Source: Cytophaga aurantiaca DSM 3654
GTDB lineage: Bacteria > Bacteroidota > Bacteroidia > Cytophagales > Cytophagaceae
Assembly (NCBI RefSeq): GCF_000379725.1
Contig: NZ_KB903630.1
Coordinates: 11,045-75,044, forward strand
Length of the DNA stretch: 64,000 nucleotides
Direction of reading: 5' to 3'
Below are positions 63,919 to 64,000 of this stretch, piece after piece. The position numbers and the translations under genes are program-made. The notes beneath the pieces were generated by a model that was not told where the DNA came from, did not search any database, and was given only the letters and a program-made list of their open reading frames with translations. The stretch's first letter is position 1, and the number at the start of each line of letters is the position of its first letter.

Positions 63919-64000
63919 ATGGAGTTTGGAAAATCGAGAACGAAGTCTACCGGATTTGTAGCTAAGAATACCATTGCGAATGATCTGTTAGCAGGTATGG
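63919..64000 (+). CDS. Start of an unidentified gene cut by the window edge
   Basis: An open frame begins at ATG 63919 and runs off the end after 27 codons (MEFGKSRTKSTGFVAKNTIAND...). A 14-codon frame (63871-63915) in the same phase precedes it. Too short to identify; it is divergent from mpl across a 236-bp AT-rich gap in which I see no other gene. Confidence 0.4.
   Translation, partial: MEFGKSRTKSTGFVAKNTIANDLLAGM

Overview
The window is AT-rich chromosomal DNA from a member of the Bacteroidota. The evidence is a type IX secretion sorting domain at the left edge, TAnnTTTG promoter boxes, little Shine-Dalgarno signal, a histone H1-like small protein and an alpha-oxoamine synthase of the sulfonolipid/sphingolipid type. 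Gene content fits a Cytophagales bacterium such as Cytophaga hutchinsonii, but that species name is recollection, not proof. There are no rRNA or tRNA genes, no CRISPR array and no transposase.

Region 1 (1-14926) is mostly housekeeping: a T9SS-secreted protein tail, a degenerate signal peptidase II, a class IV aminotransferase, small membrane proteins among short repeats (including ten exact copies of a heptamer beside a start codon), an EamA transporter, gpsA, maf, a TPR protein, the alpha-oxoamine synthase, an H1-like protein, dapA, ligA, mtgA and a TrpD-like protein.

Region 2 (14986-39939 and 45757-48654) is a nitrate assimilation island. A PilJ-type sensor kinase and NarL-type regulator precede an outer-membrane porin, a NrtABD-type ABC importer, a NarK-type transporter, a 1176-residue nitrate reductase fused to an FAD reductase and a [2Fe-2S] domain, a protein that joins a sulfite/nitrite-reductase-like half-domain to a rubredoxin, and molybdenum cofactor genes (moaA, moaD, moaE, mobA, moeA, a moaC-moaB fusion). 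The siroheme nitrite reductase nirB-nirD closes the island. The palindrome TACGTA recurs in front of the kinase gene, the porin/ABC operon, narK and nirB and is the best candidate operator of this regulon. No siroheme synthase gene (cysG/cobA) is in view.

Inside the island, at 40057-45560, sits a separate inorganic-carbon uptake module: a divergent LysR regulator, a small unknown gene, dabB and dabA, with the zinc ligands of DabA intact.

Region 3 (48825-52239) looks like a light- or B12-responsive module: a CarH/LitR-like MerR protein that keeps the Wx9EH cobalamin photosensor signature, an ECF sigma gene broken by a frameshift, folE, an SDR protein without its catalytic Tyr and an SRPBCC protein. 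Phased TTGTTTAA repeats about 22 bp apart precede both regulator genes.

Region 4 (52377-64000) carries a U32 peptidase/hydroxylase, a MITE-like inverted repeat, yjdM, a second SRPBCC protein, class I aldolase, small membrane proteins, a DUF1003 protein, glgB, a DnaQ-type exonuclease and mpl, and ends in the start of an unidentified gene.
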